A stretch of DNA of 64,000 nucleotides from JADCCX01 sp031373545 (GTDB taxonomy: Bacteria; Pseudomonadota; Alphaproteobacteria; Rhizobiales; Beijerinckiaceae), in assembly GCA_031373545.1 (NCBI GenBank), contig JANMMT010000081.1, forward strand, positions 14,158 through 78,157, written 5' to 3'. Of the stretch, positions 7,031 through 16,500 are shown one piece after another. Made by a program: the position numbers and the translations under genes. Within the stretch, counting starts at the first letter, position 1; each line of letters starts with the position of its first letter. Below the pieces are notes generated by a model. It had not been told where the DNA came from. It did no database searches and saw only the letters and a program-made list of their open reading frames with translations.

Positions 7031-8251
7031 ATGATCGATCACGCATCGCAGCTTAAGAAACCTGTAAACCCGCAGGCCCTCACCCCGCCAGGCACGAAGC
7101 CGGTCGTGGTGGCCTCCGCCCACAATTCGCCAACCATCGGGACATCCGAGCCGGACATGATCCTGCGGTATGCTGCCGTGGGGATCTTCATCATGATGGT
7201 CACGGCGGCCCTCTGGGTCACCAAGGCCATCAGCATGCCCCTGATCGCGGGCACGATGCTGGGCATCGTTCTGGGGCCAGTGGCCGATCGGCTGGTTCGG
7301 CTGGGCGTCCCCCACGGTGTGACAGCCGTTGGTCTGGCTGTCGGAGTCATCGCGGCGCTTGTTTTCATCGCGGCACTTGTGACGGCGCCCATCGCCATCT
7401 GGGCCGATCAACTCCCCGGCCTGGTGGCGGCGCTGCGCGCCAAGCTCTCCGGGGTGCTGGCGTCGATCCAGCAGATCGAGGGGATTGCGAGGTCTCTCTC
7501 AGTTTCAAACGCGCCTTCCGTGACGGTGGCGAGTGGCGGCGCGATGATGGACATCGCCCTCAACTCATCGGCTTTCGCGGGCGGGCTTTTGCTGTTTTTT
7601 GCGACGCTTTTCGCTTATCTTGGCACGCGCAGGGATCTTAAGGTGCGTGTGCTGCGCCTGTGTCTCGGGCGCAACGCCCGCCACTCCGCCGGACATTTCT
7701 TCGAAGAGATCGAAGCGCGCATGGCGGCGTATTTCGGCATTGTCACCCTGATCAACGTCGTTGTGGGAATTCTGACCTGGTTCATAGCCTGGCAGGCGGG
7801 GCTGCCGCTCGCCGCGATTTGGGGCATCGTGGCCTTCATACTCAACTATGTGGCCTTCATCGGCCCCGTCATCGTGGCGGCACTGCTGCTGGCCGCAGGT
7901 CTCATCGAGAACCCCTCGCCCTGGGCTGCAGCCTGGCCAGCGGTTCTGTATTACGCAGTGCATCTGATCGAGGGCAATGTCGTCACCCCGATGGCCGTAG
8001 GGAGACGCCTCACCCTGTCCCCCTTCCTTGTGCTGGTCTCCTTCATTTTCTGGCTTTGGCTGTGGGGCCCGATCGGCGCCATCCTGTCCACGCCGCTGCT
8101 GCTGCTGGCAACCCTCGCGGTTGAGGTGGGCGCAGCTTACCGCGTGGCACAAGCCGCTGATGCAGAGGCGGAGATCGCCGCCGAACTGCTGCCGGTTGTC
8201 ATTGCCCCCGAAGCTCCAGCACAGACTGAAGCCAAGGCGCGATCCCGCTGA
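7031..8251 (+). CDS. AI-2E transporter family permease (PerM-like)
   Basis: A 406-residue protein with about eight membrane helices. The C-terminal half has the family signatures: GILTWFIAWQAGLPLAAIWG, FILNYVAFIGPVIVAALL, HLIEGNVVTPMAVGRRLTL and WLWLWGPIGAILSTPLL. Members export small molecules or ions; the link to autoinducer-2 holds for only a few, so no substrate is assigned. I chose the ATG at 7031, after GAGGGCC; an upstream GTG-type start is not supported. It lies between two stress genes but has no clear EcfG site of its own. Confidence 0.85.
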   Translation: MIDHASQLKKPVNPQALTPPGTKPVVVASAHNSPTIGTSEPDMILRYAAVGIFIMMVTAALWVTKAISMPLIAGTMLGIVLGPVADRLVRLGVPHGVTAVGLAVGVIAALVFIAALVTAPIAIWADQLPGLVAALRAKLSGVLASIQQIEGIARSLSVSNAPSVTVASGGAMMDIALNSSAFAGGLLLFFATLFAYLGTRRDLKVRVLRLCLGRNARHSAGHFFEEIEARMAAYFGIVTLINVVVGILTWFIAWQAGLPLAAIWGIVAFILNYVAFIGPVIVAALLLAAGLIENPSPWAAAWPAVLYYAVHLIEGNVVTPMAVGRRLTLSPFLVLVSFIFWLWLWGPIGAILSTPLLLLATLAVEVGAAYRVAQAADAEAEIAAELLPVVIAPEAPAQTEAKARSR

Positions 8252-8268
8252 TTGATCGGGTGCGCACA

Positions 8269-8293
8269 GGAACAATTTCGGCCCCGGCAAGTT
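8269..8293 (+). promoter_or_regulatory. Candidate sigma-EcfG promoter for DUF883 operon
   Basis: GGAAC (8269-8273), 16 bases, AGTT followed by TC (8290-8293). The -10 element differs from CGTT by one base. It lies about 90 bases upstream of the DUF883 start. Confidence 0.5.
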
Positions 8294-8379
8294 TCAACAA
8301 CACACCGGTTGTTTCATCCCGCGCGGGTGGAATGATCAATCCTCGCAACCCATTCAAAACACTTCAAGGAGATCAGATC

Positions 8380-8715
8380 ATGAGCATGACACCCAGAAAA
8401 TTCAGCGACGTGAAGAACATGCAGGACACCGCCGATACGGTGTCCACACGCGCCGCAGAGATGGCCGGAACCGCAAAGCGCGAAATCAACGACATGGGTC
8501 ATTCCATTGCCAGCTCGGCTTCAGATGCGGTCACCACGGTCAGCGACAAGTTGAAAGCCGTTGGCGTGGATACGGATGCCATGGCCACGGCCGCCAAGGA
8601 CCAGGCGACCGAGTTGCAGAAGATGCTGTCGGAAGAGCTTCGCGCCCGTCCGCTTCGTGCTTTGGGCATCGCTGCCGCGCTCGGCGTGGTCGTCGGCCTC
8701 ATGACGGCACGGTGA
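8380..8715 (+). CDS. DUF883 (ElaB/YqjD-like) ribosome/membrane-associated protein
   Basis: A 111-residue protein with a long amphipathic, alanine-rich helical body (residues 10-85), a LRARPLRALG hinge and one C-terminal membrane helix (IAAALGVVVGLMTAR). This is the DUF883 layout; E. coli YqjD and ElaB are tail-anchored proteins that bind ribosomes in stationary phase. AAGGAG sits ahead of the ATG. The next gene, 4 bases downstream, encodes a YqjE-like protein, as in the E. coli yqjCDE order. Likely stress-regulated from the site at 8269-8293. Confidence 0.85.
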   Translation: MSMTPRKFSDVKNMQDTADTVSTRAAEMAGTAKREINDMGHSIASSASDAVTTVSDKLKAVGVDTDAMATAAKDQATELQKMLSEELRARPLRALGIAAALGVVVGLMTAR

Positions 8716-8719
8716 CAGG

Positions 8720-9124
8720 ATGTGGAGTGGTCTGAGCTATCTTCTCGCTTCGGAAGCAGGTGATGCCGTGCGCCGGCATGTGCGTGCGGCCCTGTTCCTG
8801 GCGGTCGGTCTCCTTGCGGGGTTGATCGGCATCGTGTTTGGTCTGCTCGCACTCCATACTTGGCTGCTCAGCCGCATGTCATCGATTGAAGCAAGCCTTC
8901 TCATTGCTGCAGGACTTGCGGTTGTGAGCATCGTGTTCATCGTGGTGGCACTGATGGTGCGCAAAGCACGCCGGCAGGCCTCCGGCATGACATCGACCGC
9001 CATCGTTGCGGCACCTCTCGCCTTGAAGATGCTGGCGGGTCGCAGCCAGATCAAGACACTCGGCGTCATTGGCGTGGTGGCTTTGGGCGCCATGCTGGGA
9101 CGTCAGCTGGGTCGTATGCGTTAA
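8720..9124 (+). CDS. YqjE/phage-holin-like membrane protein
   Basis: A 134-residue protein with two strong membrane helices (about residues 24-46 and 57-80) in a hairpin, an amphipathic linker and a third hydrophobic stretch near the end (TLGVIGVVALGAMLGRQLG). It resembles the putative holin-superfamily proteins that follow DUF883 genes, such as YqjE. Function is unknown; coupling to the upstream gene suggests they act together at the membrane. A hairpin with a T tract after the stop ends the unit. Confidence 0.7.
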   Translation: MWSGLSYLLASEAGDAVRRHVRAALFLAVGLLAGLIGIVFGLLALHTWLLSRMSSIEASLLIAAGLAVVSIVFIVVALMVRKARRQASGMTSTAIVAAPLALKMLAGRSQIKTLGVIGVVALGAMLGRQLGRMR

Positions 9125-9130
9125 GATCAA

Positions 9131-9164
9131 GGAGGGGACTGTACCAGCCCCTCCTGCGCCTTTT
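9131..9164 (+). terminator. Rho-independent terminator after DUF883/YqjE unit
   Basis: Arms ggagggg (9131-9137) and cccctcc (9148-9154) with a 10-base loop, followed by tgcgcctttt. Confidence 0.65.
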
Positions 9165-9255
9165 CCGGCCCGGAACCAGAACGTCCCGTTCATTCCCGTT
9201 CGCCTGTTCAGATTGCCGTTGCTCCTGACAGCGACCCATGCTCAATTCACGACAA

Positions 9256-9273
9256 TCGTCATCGGCCTGTCAA
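9256..9273 (+). promoter_or_regulatory. Candidate PhoB box upstream of ugpB
   Basis: Two 7-base direct repeats, TCGTCAT (9256-9262) and CTGTCAA (9267-9273), separated by four bases. They match the PhoB box CTGTCAT-N4-CTGTCAT at 11 of 14 positions with exact 11-base phasing. It lies about 75 bases before ugpB, and ugp operons are known Pho-regulon members in enterobacteria and rhizobia. Confidence 0.55.
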
Positions 9274-9346
9274 AGAGGCGTGGTGGGCTTGAAGCTCGCA
9301 CATGCCCTGACACCTGCAAGGGCCGGACGAATTGGAGGATTGACCC

Positions 9347-10657
9347 ATGCTCAAACAACTTGCCCTTTCGCTGACCCTTTCCATGGGGGCGACCGCCGCG
9401 CTTGCGCAGACGGAAATTCAGTGGTGGCACGCCATGACCGGCGCCAACAACGACGTGATCGTGCGCCTGGCTGACGAGTTCAACGCGGCCCAGAAAGATT
9501 ACAAGGTTGTTCCCGCCTACAAGGGCAGCTACGCGGACACGCTGAACGCCGGCATTGCCGCCTTCCGCGCCGGCAATGCGCCCCATATCATGCAGGTGTT
9601 TGAAGTGGGCACGGCCACCATGATGGGGGCCAAGGGCGCGATCAAGCCCGTGCAGGATCTGATGAAGGACGCCGGCGAAACGTTTGATCCCGCTTCTTAC
9701 CTGCCAGCCATTGCCGGCTATTATTCCACCGTCAAGGGCGAAATGCTGTCGTTCCCTTTCAACTCCTCATCCGCCGTGATGTGGTACAACAAGGATGCGT
9801 TCCGCAAGGCTGGTCTCAATCCTGACATGCCGCCCAAGACCTGGCCGGAAGTTTTCGATGCCGGACGCAAACTCAAGGCGGCGGGTTTTGATAAATGCGG
9901 CTTCTCGACGGCGTGGATCACCTGGCTCAACATCGAGCAGCTGGGGGCGTGGCACAACACCGCCATCGGCACGAAGGCCAACGGCATGGATGGTTTCGAC
10001 ACCGAGTTTCAGATCAACAGCCCGCTTTATGTGAACCACCTCACCAACCTCGCCAATCTGCAGAAGGAAGGCGTATTCTCCTACTCCGGTCGTACCAACA
10101 CCGGCGAGGGGCGTTTCACCTCGGGCGAATGCCCGATCTTTCTCACCTCCTCGGCCTTCTTCGGAAACGTGCGGGCCAACGCCAAGTTCGAATGGGCCAA
10201 CACAGTGATGCCCTATTATCCTGAAGTGGCTGGTGCACCCCAGAACGCCATCATCGGCGGTGCCTCGCTTTGGGTCATGGGCGGCAAGAATGCGGCCGAG
10301 TACAAGGGCGTCGCCAAGTTTTTCACCTTCCTGTCCGATGTGGACCGCCAGGTGAAACTGCACACCGAATCGGGCTACCTGCCCATCACCAAGGCGGCTT
10401 ATGCCAAGGTGAAGGCGACGGATTTCTACAAGACCAACCCGCACCTCGAAACCCCGCTTCTGCAGCTCAACAACAAGGAGCCGACAGCCAACTCGCGGGG
10501 TTTGCGATTCGGCAGCCTCGTGCAGATTCGTGACATCTGGGCCGAGGAAATCGAAGCCTCGCTCAACGGCCAGAAAACGCCCAAGGCGGCGCTGGATGCC
10601 GCTGTCGAGCGCGGCAATGCCACGCTGCGCCAGTTTGAGCGGACCGTGACGCGGTGA
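9347..10657 (+). CDS. ugpB: sn-glycerol-3-phosphate ABC transporter, binding protein UgpB
   Basis: A 436-residue periplasmic solute-binding protein with a Sec signal peptide ending in AALA-QT. The mature start reads TEIQWWHAMTGANNDVIVRL, and SYADTLNAGIAAFRAGNAPH, ASYLPAIAGYYSTVKGEMLS and PFNSSSAVMWYNKDAF are recognisable UgpB landmarks. It binds glycerol-3-phosphate or its diesters and delivers them to UgpA/UgpE. GGAGG lies before the ATG. It heads the operon ugpB-ugpA-ugpE-ugpC, and a candidate Pho box upstream suggests induction by phosphate starvation. Confidence 0.9.
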   Translation: MLKQLALSLTLSMGATAALAQTEIQWWHAMTGANNDVIVRLADEFNAAQKDYKVVPAYKGSYADTLNAGIAAFRAGNAPHIMQVFEVGTATMMGAKGAIKPVQDLMKDAGETFDPASYLPAIAGYYSTVKGEMLSFPFNSSSAVMWYNKDAFRKAGLNPDMPPKTWPEVFDAGRKLKAAGFDKCGFSTAWITWLNIEQLGAWHNTAIGTKANGMDGFDTEFQINSPLYVNHLTNLANLQKEGVFSYSGRTNTGEGRFTSGECPIFLTSSAFFGNVRANAKFEWANTVMPYYPEVAGAPQNAIIGGASLWVMGGKNAAEYKGVAKFFTFLSDVDRQVKLHTESGYLPITKAAYAKVKATDFYKTNPHLETPLLQLNNKEPTANSRGLRFGSLVQIRDIWAEEIEASLNGQKTPKAALDAAVERGNATLRQFERTVTR

Positions 10658-10766
10658 TCCTGAGGCGGAAGGCAGTTCGCAATCAGCAGCCGGAGACCAT
10701 TGAAAATTCCCGATTGATGATCTTTGCGACTGCCCTCTGCGGGCTTCCGATCGCCGGCTGACATCC

Positions 10767-11648
10767 ATGACGAGAAACGCCTATTACAAAGGTCTGCTGG
10801 TCCCGGCACTGCTGCTGGGGCCGCAACTCGCCATCACCTTCGTGTTCTTCTACTGGCCTGCGAGCCAGGCGGTGTGGCAGTCATTTCTGGTGCAGGATGC
10901 CTTCGGCATTTCCACCACATTCGTCTGGTTCGAGAACTACAAGGAGCTTTTCTCCAAGCCTGACTATTACAAGGCCTTCTGGAACACGATTGTCTTCTCC
11001 AGCTTTGTCGCCTTTTTCTCTCTCGCCATTGCCTTGCTCTTCGCCATGATGGCGGATCGACAGATCAAGGGCGCGCAAGTTTACACCACCCTTCTCATCT
11101 GGCCCTATGCGGTGGCCCCTGCGATTGCGGGCGTGTTGTGGATGTTCATGTTCAACCCGTCGCTCGGCATGGTCGCCAAATGGCTGCGTGCCCTGGGCTA
11201 TGACTGGAACCCGCTGCTCAACGGCAACCAGGCGATGACGCTGGTCATCATGGCGGCGGTCTGGAAGCAGATCAGCTACAACTTCCTGTTCTTTCTCGCG
11301 AGCCTGCAAGCCATCCCCAAAAGCGTGATCGAAGCGGCCACCATCGACGGCGCGACGCCGTGGCGCCGGTTCTGGACCATCATTTTTCCGCTGCTTGCGC
11401 CCACTACGTTTTTCCTGCTCGTGGTCAACCTCGTCTATGTCTTCTTCGACACCTTCGGCATTATCGACACGATGACGGGCGGCGGCCCGTCCAAGGCCAC
11501 CGAAACGCTGGTCTACAAGGTCTATTCCGATGGCAAGGGCGGGTCAGACCTTGGCGGATCGGCGGCACAATCGGTCATCCTGCTGGTCATGGTGATCGCC
11601 ATGACGGCCGTGCAGTTCCGCTTCATCGAGCGCAAGGTGACGTATTGA
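10767..11648 (+). CDS. ugpA: Glycerol-3-phosphate ABC transporter permease UgpA
   Basis: A 293-residue inner-membrane permease with six helices and the EAA loop (EAATIDGATPWRRFWTIIFP) that contacts the ATPase. LNGNQAMTLVIMAAVWKQIS, YNFLFFLASLQAIPK and the GIIDTMTGGGPSKATETLVY segment are typical of UgpA. It lies 109 bases after ugpB, and its TGA stop overlaps the ATG of ugpE by one base, so the two permease subunits are translationally coupled. Confidence 0.9.
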   Translation: MTRNAYYKGLLVPALLLGPQLAITFVFFYWPASQAVWQSFLVQDAFGISTTFVWFENYKELFSKPDYYKAFWNTIVFSSFVAFFSLAIALLFAMMADRQIKGAQVYTTLLIWPYAVAPAIAGVLWMFMFNPSLGMVAKWLRALGYDWNPLLNGNQAMTLVIMAAVWKQISYNFLFFLASLQAIPKSVIEAATIDGATPWRRFWTIIFPLLAPTTFFLLVVNLVYVFFDTFGIIDTMTGGGPSKATETLVYKVYSDGKGGSDLGGSAAQSVILLVMVIAMTAVQFRFIERKVTY

Positions 11649-12496
11649 TGGTCGAGAACCGCACCTTCGGTGACCGCTTGGCCTACATCATCCTCACCAT
11701 CGGCGTGCTGGTGTTGGCCTTTCCGGTCTACCTCACCTTCATCGCCTCCACATGGGATGCCTCGACCATCATCAATGGCCAGCTGCCGCTCTATCCTGGC
11801 CCGCATTTTTTCGAGAACTACCACCGCACGCTGTTCATCGGCACCTCGGGCACCACGCGCGAGCCGGTGCTGAACATGATGTTCAACAGCCTCATAATGG
11901 CGCTGGCGATCTCGATCGGCAAAATATCGATCTCGATCCTCTCGGCCTTCGCCATCGTCTATTATCGCTTCCCGTTCCGCATGGCGGCGTTCTGGATCAT
12001 TTTCGTCACCCTCATGCTGCCCGTCGAGGTGCGCATCTTCCCGACTTTCAAGGTGGTGTCCGACGTGGGCTTCCTGGACACGTATCAGGGCCTGGCCGTG
12101 CCGCTCATCGCATCCGCCACCGGCACGCTCCTGTTTCGTCAGTTCTTCATGACCATTCCCGACGAGCTGATGGAGGCCTCCAAGATCGACGGGGCCGGGC
12201 CATTCCGGTTTTTCAAGGATACGGTGCTGCCGCTGTCGATGACGACGATGGCCGCGCTTTTCGTGATCCAGTTCATCTACGGCTGGAACCAGTATCTGTG
12301 GCCGCTGCTGATCACCACGAAGGATTCGATGCAGACCATCGTCATCGGCATCAAGAAAATGATCGTCACGGCCGATGCGCTCACTGAATGGCAACTGGCC
12401 ATGACCACCGCCATGCTGGCCATGGTGCCGCCTGTGCTCGTCGTCGTGCTCATGCAGAAGCTCTTCGTGAAGGGGCTTGTGGACCAGGAGAAGTAG
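11648..12496 (+). CDS. ugpE: Glycerol-3-phosphate ABC transporter permease UgpE
   Basis: A 282-residue permease subunit. The EAA loop reads EASKIDGAGPFRFFKDTVLP, followed by a QFIYGWNQYLWPLLI helix characteristic of UgpE and other CUT1 second permeases. It pairs with UgpA to form the membrane channel. The start at 11648 overlaps the ugpA stop (TGATG); the longer open frame upstream lies inside ugpA in another frame and is not real. Confidence 0.9.
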   Translation: MVENRTFGDRLAYIILTIGVLVLAFPVYLTFIASTWDASTIINGQLPLYPGPHFFENYHRTLFIGTSGTTREPVLNMMFNSLIMALAISIGKISISILSAFAIVYYRFPFRMAAFWIIFVTLMLPVEVRIFPTFKVVSDVGFLDTYQGLAVPLIASATGTLLFRQFFMTIPDELMEASKIDGAGPFRFFKDTVLPLSMTTMAALFVIQFIYGWNQYLWPLLITTKDSMQTIVIGIKKMIVTADALTEWQLAMTTAMLAMVPPVLVVVLMQKLFVKGLVDQEK

Positions 12497-12502
12497 GACA
12501 CC

Positions 12503-13570
12503 ATGGCCACCGTCAAGATCGATCAGGTCCGCAAGATCTACCCCGGCCAGGTGGAGGCCGTGAAGGGCGTGTCCATCGACATCCCCGATGGCTCGTTCAC
12601 CGTCCTCGTCGGCCCATCAGGCTGCGGCAAGTCCACGTTGCTGCGCATGGTGGCGGGGCTGGAGACCATCAGCGGCGGCACCTGTTCCATCGGCGGGCGC
12701 GTGGTCAACGAGGTGGAACCGGCAGACCGCGATATCGCCATGGTGTTCCAGAATTACGCGCTCTACCCGCACATGAGCGTCTACGACAACATGGCTTATG
12801 GCCTGCGCAACCGCGGAACGCCCAAGGGCGAGATTGATGCACGCGTGCGGGAGGCCGCCAGAATTCTCGACATTGAGGGTTTTCTCGAGCGACGCCCGCG
12901 CGCGCTTTCGGGCGGCCAGCGCCAGCGTGTCGCCATGGGCCGCGCCATCGTGCGCAAGCCGCAAGTGTTTTTATTCGATGAGCCGCTCTCCAACCTCGAT
13001 GCCAAGCTGCGCGTGCAGATGCGTGTCGAGATCAAAAAGCTGCAGCGCAACCTCGGCGTGACGTCGCTTTATGTCACCCATGATCAGGTGGAGGCGATGA
13101 CCCTTTCCGACCAGCTCGTGGTCATGAACGGTGGGCGCGTGGAGCAGATCGGCGCGCCGACTGACATCTACAAGCGCCCTGCCACCACCTTTGTCGCCAG
13201 CTTCATCGGCTCTCCGCCCATGAACATGCTGAGCGGCGAGGTGCAGGGCGGCGAGGTGGTCGTTGGCGATTTGCGCGTCACCCCCGGCGCTATGCCAGCC
13301 AGCGTCGCGTCTGGCACCAAGGTCATCGTCGGGCTGCGCCCGGAGGACGTTCCGGTCGCCGACGCGCGCGATCGCAGCCTCGCCATGAACGTGGAATTCG
13401 TGGAGGAACTGGGCGCCACGCGGTTGCTGCACGGCAGCTTTGCGGGCCAGACGGTCGTGCTGCAGGTGCCCGCCTCGATGGCTTATGGTGGGCCAGGCAA
13501 GATCGGGTTTTCCGTCCCGCCCGCCATTGTCCATGTCTTCGATGCAGCGACGGGCCAGCGCCTGAACTGA
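12503..13570 (+). CDS. ugpC: Glycerol-3-phosphate ABC transporter ATPase UgpC
   Basis: A 355-residue ATPase that powers glycerol-3-phosphate import. Walker A is GPSGCGKST (about residue 37), the Q-loop lies in VFQNYALYPHMS, the signature is LSGGQRQRVAMGRAIV, Walker B is VFLFDEPLSNLDAK and the switch histidine is in YVTHDQVEAMTLSD. The C-terminal regulatory TOBE-type domain (about residues 240-355) includes VIVGLRPEDVPVAD. It begins six bases after ugpE. It converges on polA with only 16 bases between the stops. Confidence 0.92.
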   Translation: MATVKIDQVRKIYPGQVEAVKGVSIDIPDGSFTVLVGPSGCGKSTLLRMVAGLETISGGTCSIGGRVVNEVEPADRDIAMVFQNYALYPHMSVYDNMAYGLRNRGTPKGEIDARVREAARILDIEGFLERRPRALSGGQRQRVAMGRAIVRKPQVFLFDEPLSNLDAKLRVQMRVEIKKLQRNLGVTSLYVTHDQVEAMTLSDQLVVMNGGRVEQIGAPTDIYKRPATTFVASFIGSPPMNMLSGEVQGGEVVVGDLRVTPGAMPASVASGTKVIVGLRPEDVPVADARDRSLAMNVEFVEELGATRLLHGSFAGQTVVLQVPASMAYGGPGKIGFSVPPAIVHVFDAATGQRLN

Positions 13571-13586
13571 AGGGCGCTCCAATGGC

Positions 13587-16500
13587 TCAGTGTGCGGCAT
13601 CCCAGTTGTGCGCGGCCCGCGCATCCACTTGCAACGGCACACACAGATGCACCGCGGGCAGCGCCGCCTCGATCATCACCCTGCGGATCACCGGAAGCGC
13701 GGCCTCCACCTCGCTCTCGGGCGACTCGAAGATCAGCTCGTCATGCACCTGCAACAGCATGTGAGCCGAAAGCCGCGCGGCGCTGAGCGCATCTTCCATG
13801 CGCACCATGGCCCGCCGGATGATGTCGGCGGCAGACCCTTGGATCGGCGCATTGATCGCCGCGCGCTCCAGAAAGGCGCGCTCCGACGGGTTCTTGGTGC
13901 CGATCTGCGGATAATGGCATTTGCGTCCGAATATCGTGGAGACGTATCCATCGCGGTGCACGGCCTTCTTCGTCGCCTCCATGTAGTCCTTGATGCCCGG
14001 AAAGCGCTCGAAATACGTGCGGATGTACGCCCCCGCCTCTTCGCGGCTGATGCTGAGCTGGTTGGCCAGACCAAAGGCCGATATGCCGTAGATGATGCCG
14101 AAGTTGATGGCTTTGGCACGCCGGCGCACCTCTGAGGGCATATCCTTGATCGGCACGCCGAACATTTCGGAGGCCGTCATGGCATGGATGTCGAGGCCAT
14201 CGGCGAAGGCTTTCGTGAGCTGCGGAATATCCGCCATATGCGCCAGCACGCGCAGCTCGATCTGGCTGTAATCCGCCGAGATCAGCTTGTTGCCGGGCGT
14301 GGCCACGAAAGCGGTGCGGATCTTGCGGCCCTGCTCGTTGCGCACGGGGATGTTCTGGATGTTGGGGTCGGAGGAGGACAACCGCCCCGTGGTCGTCGCC
14401 GCCATGGCAAAGGAGGTGTGCACGCGGTGCGTCTGCGGATGCACGAAGCTGGGCAGCGCATCGGTGTAGGTGGATTTGAGCTTGGAAAGCTGCCGCCAGT
14501 CCAGAATGCGCGCAGGCAGTTCATGCCCCTGTTCCGCCAGTTCCTCCAGCGCACCGGCGCCCGTCGCCCATTGGCCCGTCGCGGTTTTCTTGCCGCCGGG
14601 CAGGCCCATCTTGCCAAACAGGATATCGCCAAGCTGCTTGGGTGAGCCGAGATTGAAAGGCTCGCCCACCAGCTTCTGGATCTCGTCCTCCAGCCCCGCC
14701 ATGCGCTGGGCGAACTCACCGGACAGGCGCGAGAGAATCTGCCGGTCGATGGCAATGCCGCGCCGCTCCATCCGGCACAGCACCGGCGCGAGCGGCCGCT
14801 CCAGCGTTTCATAAACCGTGGTCATGCCCTCGGCCGCAAGGCGCGGCTTGAGCACGCGCCACAGCCGCAGCGTCACGTCGGCGTCCTCGGCGGCATAGGC
14901 CGTGGCCTTGTCCAGCGGCACACGATCGAAGGTGACGCGGTTCTTGCCCGTGCCTGTCACCGCGTCGTAGCTGATGGGCGTGTGGCCCAGCCAGCGTTGG
15001 CTCAGCGCATCCATGCCGTGCCCGCCCGTGTTGCCCGAGGTCGCGCCGCCATCCAGCGCGTAGGACATGAGCAGCGTGTCATCGATGTTGCGCACTGTGA
15101 TGTCCGCCTGCGCGAAGACCTGCATATCGAACTTGATGTTCTGGCCGATCTTGAGCACGCTCTCGTCTTCCAGCACGGGTTTCAACCGCGCCAGTGCGGC
15201 GGCATGCGCCATCTGTCCCGCCATCAGATTGCCACCGCCGAAGAGGTCGCCCGCGCCCTCGCCCTTGTGGAGCAACGGCGCGTAACAGGCGCGGCCAGGA
15301 GCCAGCGCCAGGCTGAACCCCACGATGTTGGCCTGCATGGCATCCAGGCTGTCGGTCTCGGTGTCGATGGCGAGAAAGCCTTGCGCGCGGGCGGCATCCA
15401 GCCATGTGTCCAACTGGTTGAGTGTGGCGAGCGTCTCATAGGTGGAAGTGTCGATCTTCGTGGCCTCAGCTTCGGCCTTGCGGGATGCGCTCAAGTGAGC
15501 CGGGCTGGCTCCCCTCCCTCCCCCCGGAGGGGAGGGTGGTTCGGAGCGAAGCGAGGAACTGGGAGGGGGAGATATCGCAGATAGAAGCCCCCCCTCCCGG
15601 CTCGGCAGAGCCTCGCCACCCTCCCCTCCGGGGGGAGAGAGGGGAGCCCCCGCTTTCGGGCCATAATTGCCCACGCGCAGCCGCGCATCCGGCTCCACGG
15701 CGGCCACGTCCACCTCGGCCTTGTCCGCGATGCGCTTGGTGATGGTGGTGAACTCCATCGCTTTCAGGAACGCGATCAGGGGCACGGCCTCGAAGGGGGG
15801 CAGCGCCAGATCCGTCAGCGGTGTCACCACCGCCACGTCGCGCACGAGGTCCACCAGCTTGCGGGAGATGCGCACCTTCTCGATCACGGCGGGATCAGTG
15901 AGGGTTTCGCGCTTCTTCGGCTGCTTGATCTCGCCCGCGCGCGCCAGCAGCGTGTCCAGATCGCCGTATTCATTGATCAACTGCGCGGCGGTCTTGATGC
16001 CGATGCCGGGCGCACCGGGCACATTGTCCGTGCTGTCGCCCGACAAAGCCTGCACATCCACCACCCGCTCAGGCGGCACGCCGAAATAGTCGATCACCTC
16101 ATCGCAGCCGATCTTGCGTTCCTCGCGCGCGCCCTTCGCACCCGCGATGCCCGACGCCGGATCATACATCGCCACGCCCGGCTCGATGAGCTGCATCAGG
16201 TCCTTGTCCGCCGAGATGATGAGCACCTCTGCCCCCGCATCCACCGCCTGTCGCGTGTAGGTCGCAATCAGGTCATCGGCCTCGTAGACATCCTGCTCTA
16301 CCGGGATCATGCCGAAGGCTTTCACGGTTTCGCGCATCAATGGAAACTGCGGCACGAGGTCTTCGGGCGGGGCCGAACGGTTGGCCTTGTAGGCGGGGTA
16401 AAGCGCCTTGCGGAACGAGTTCTCGGACTTGTCGAAAATGATGGCCAGATGCGTGGGTTTCACGCCCAAGGCACCTTCGGTGACGAATTGCAACATCTTG

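Noticed and set aside
9174..9205. GGAAC followed by CGTT before ugpB
   Set aside because: The spacer is about 20 bases, outside the 15-17 base range.
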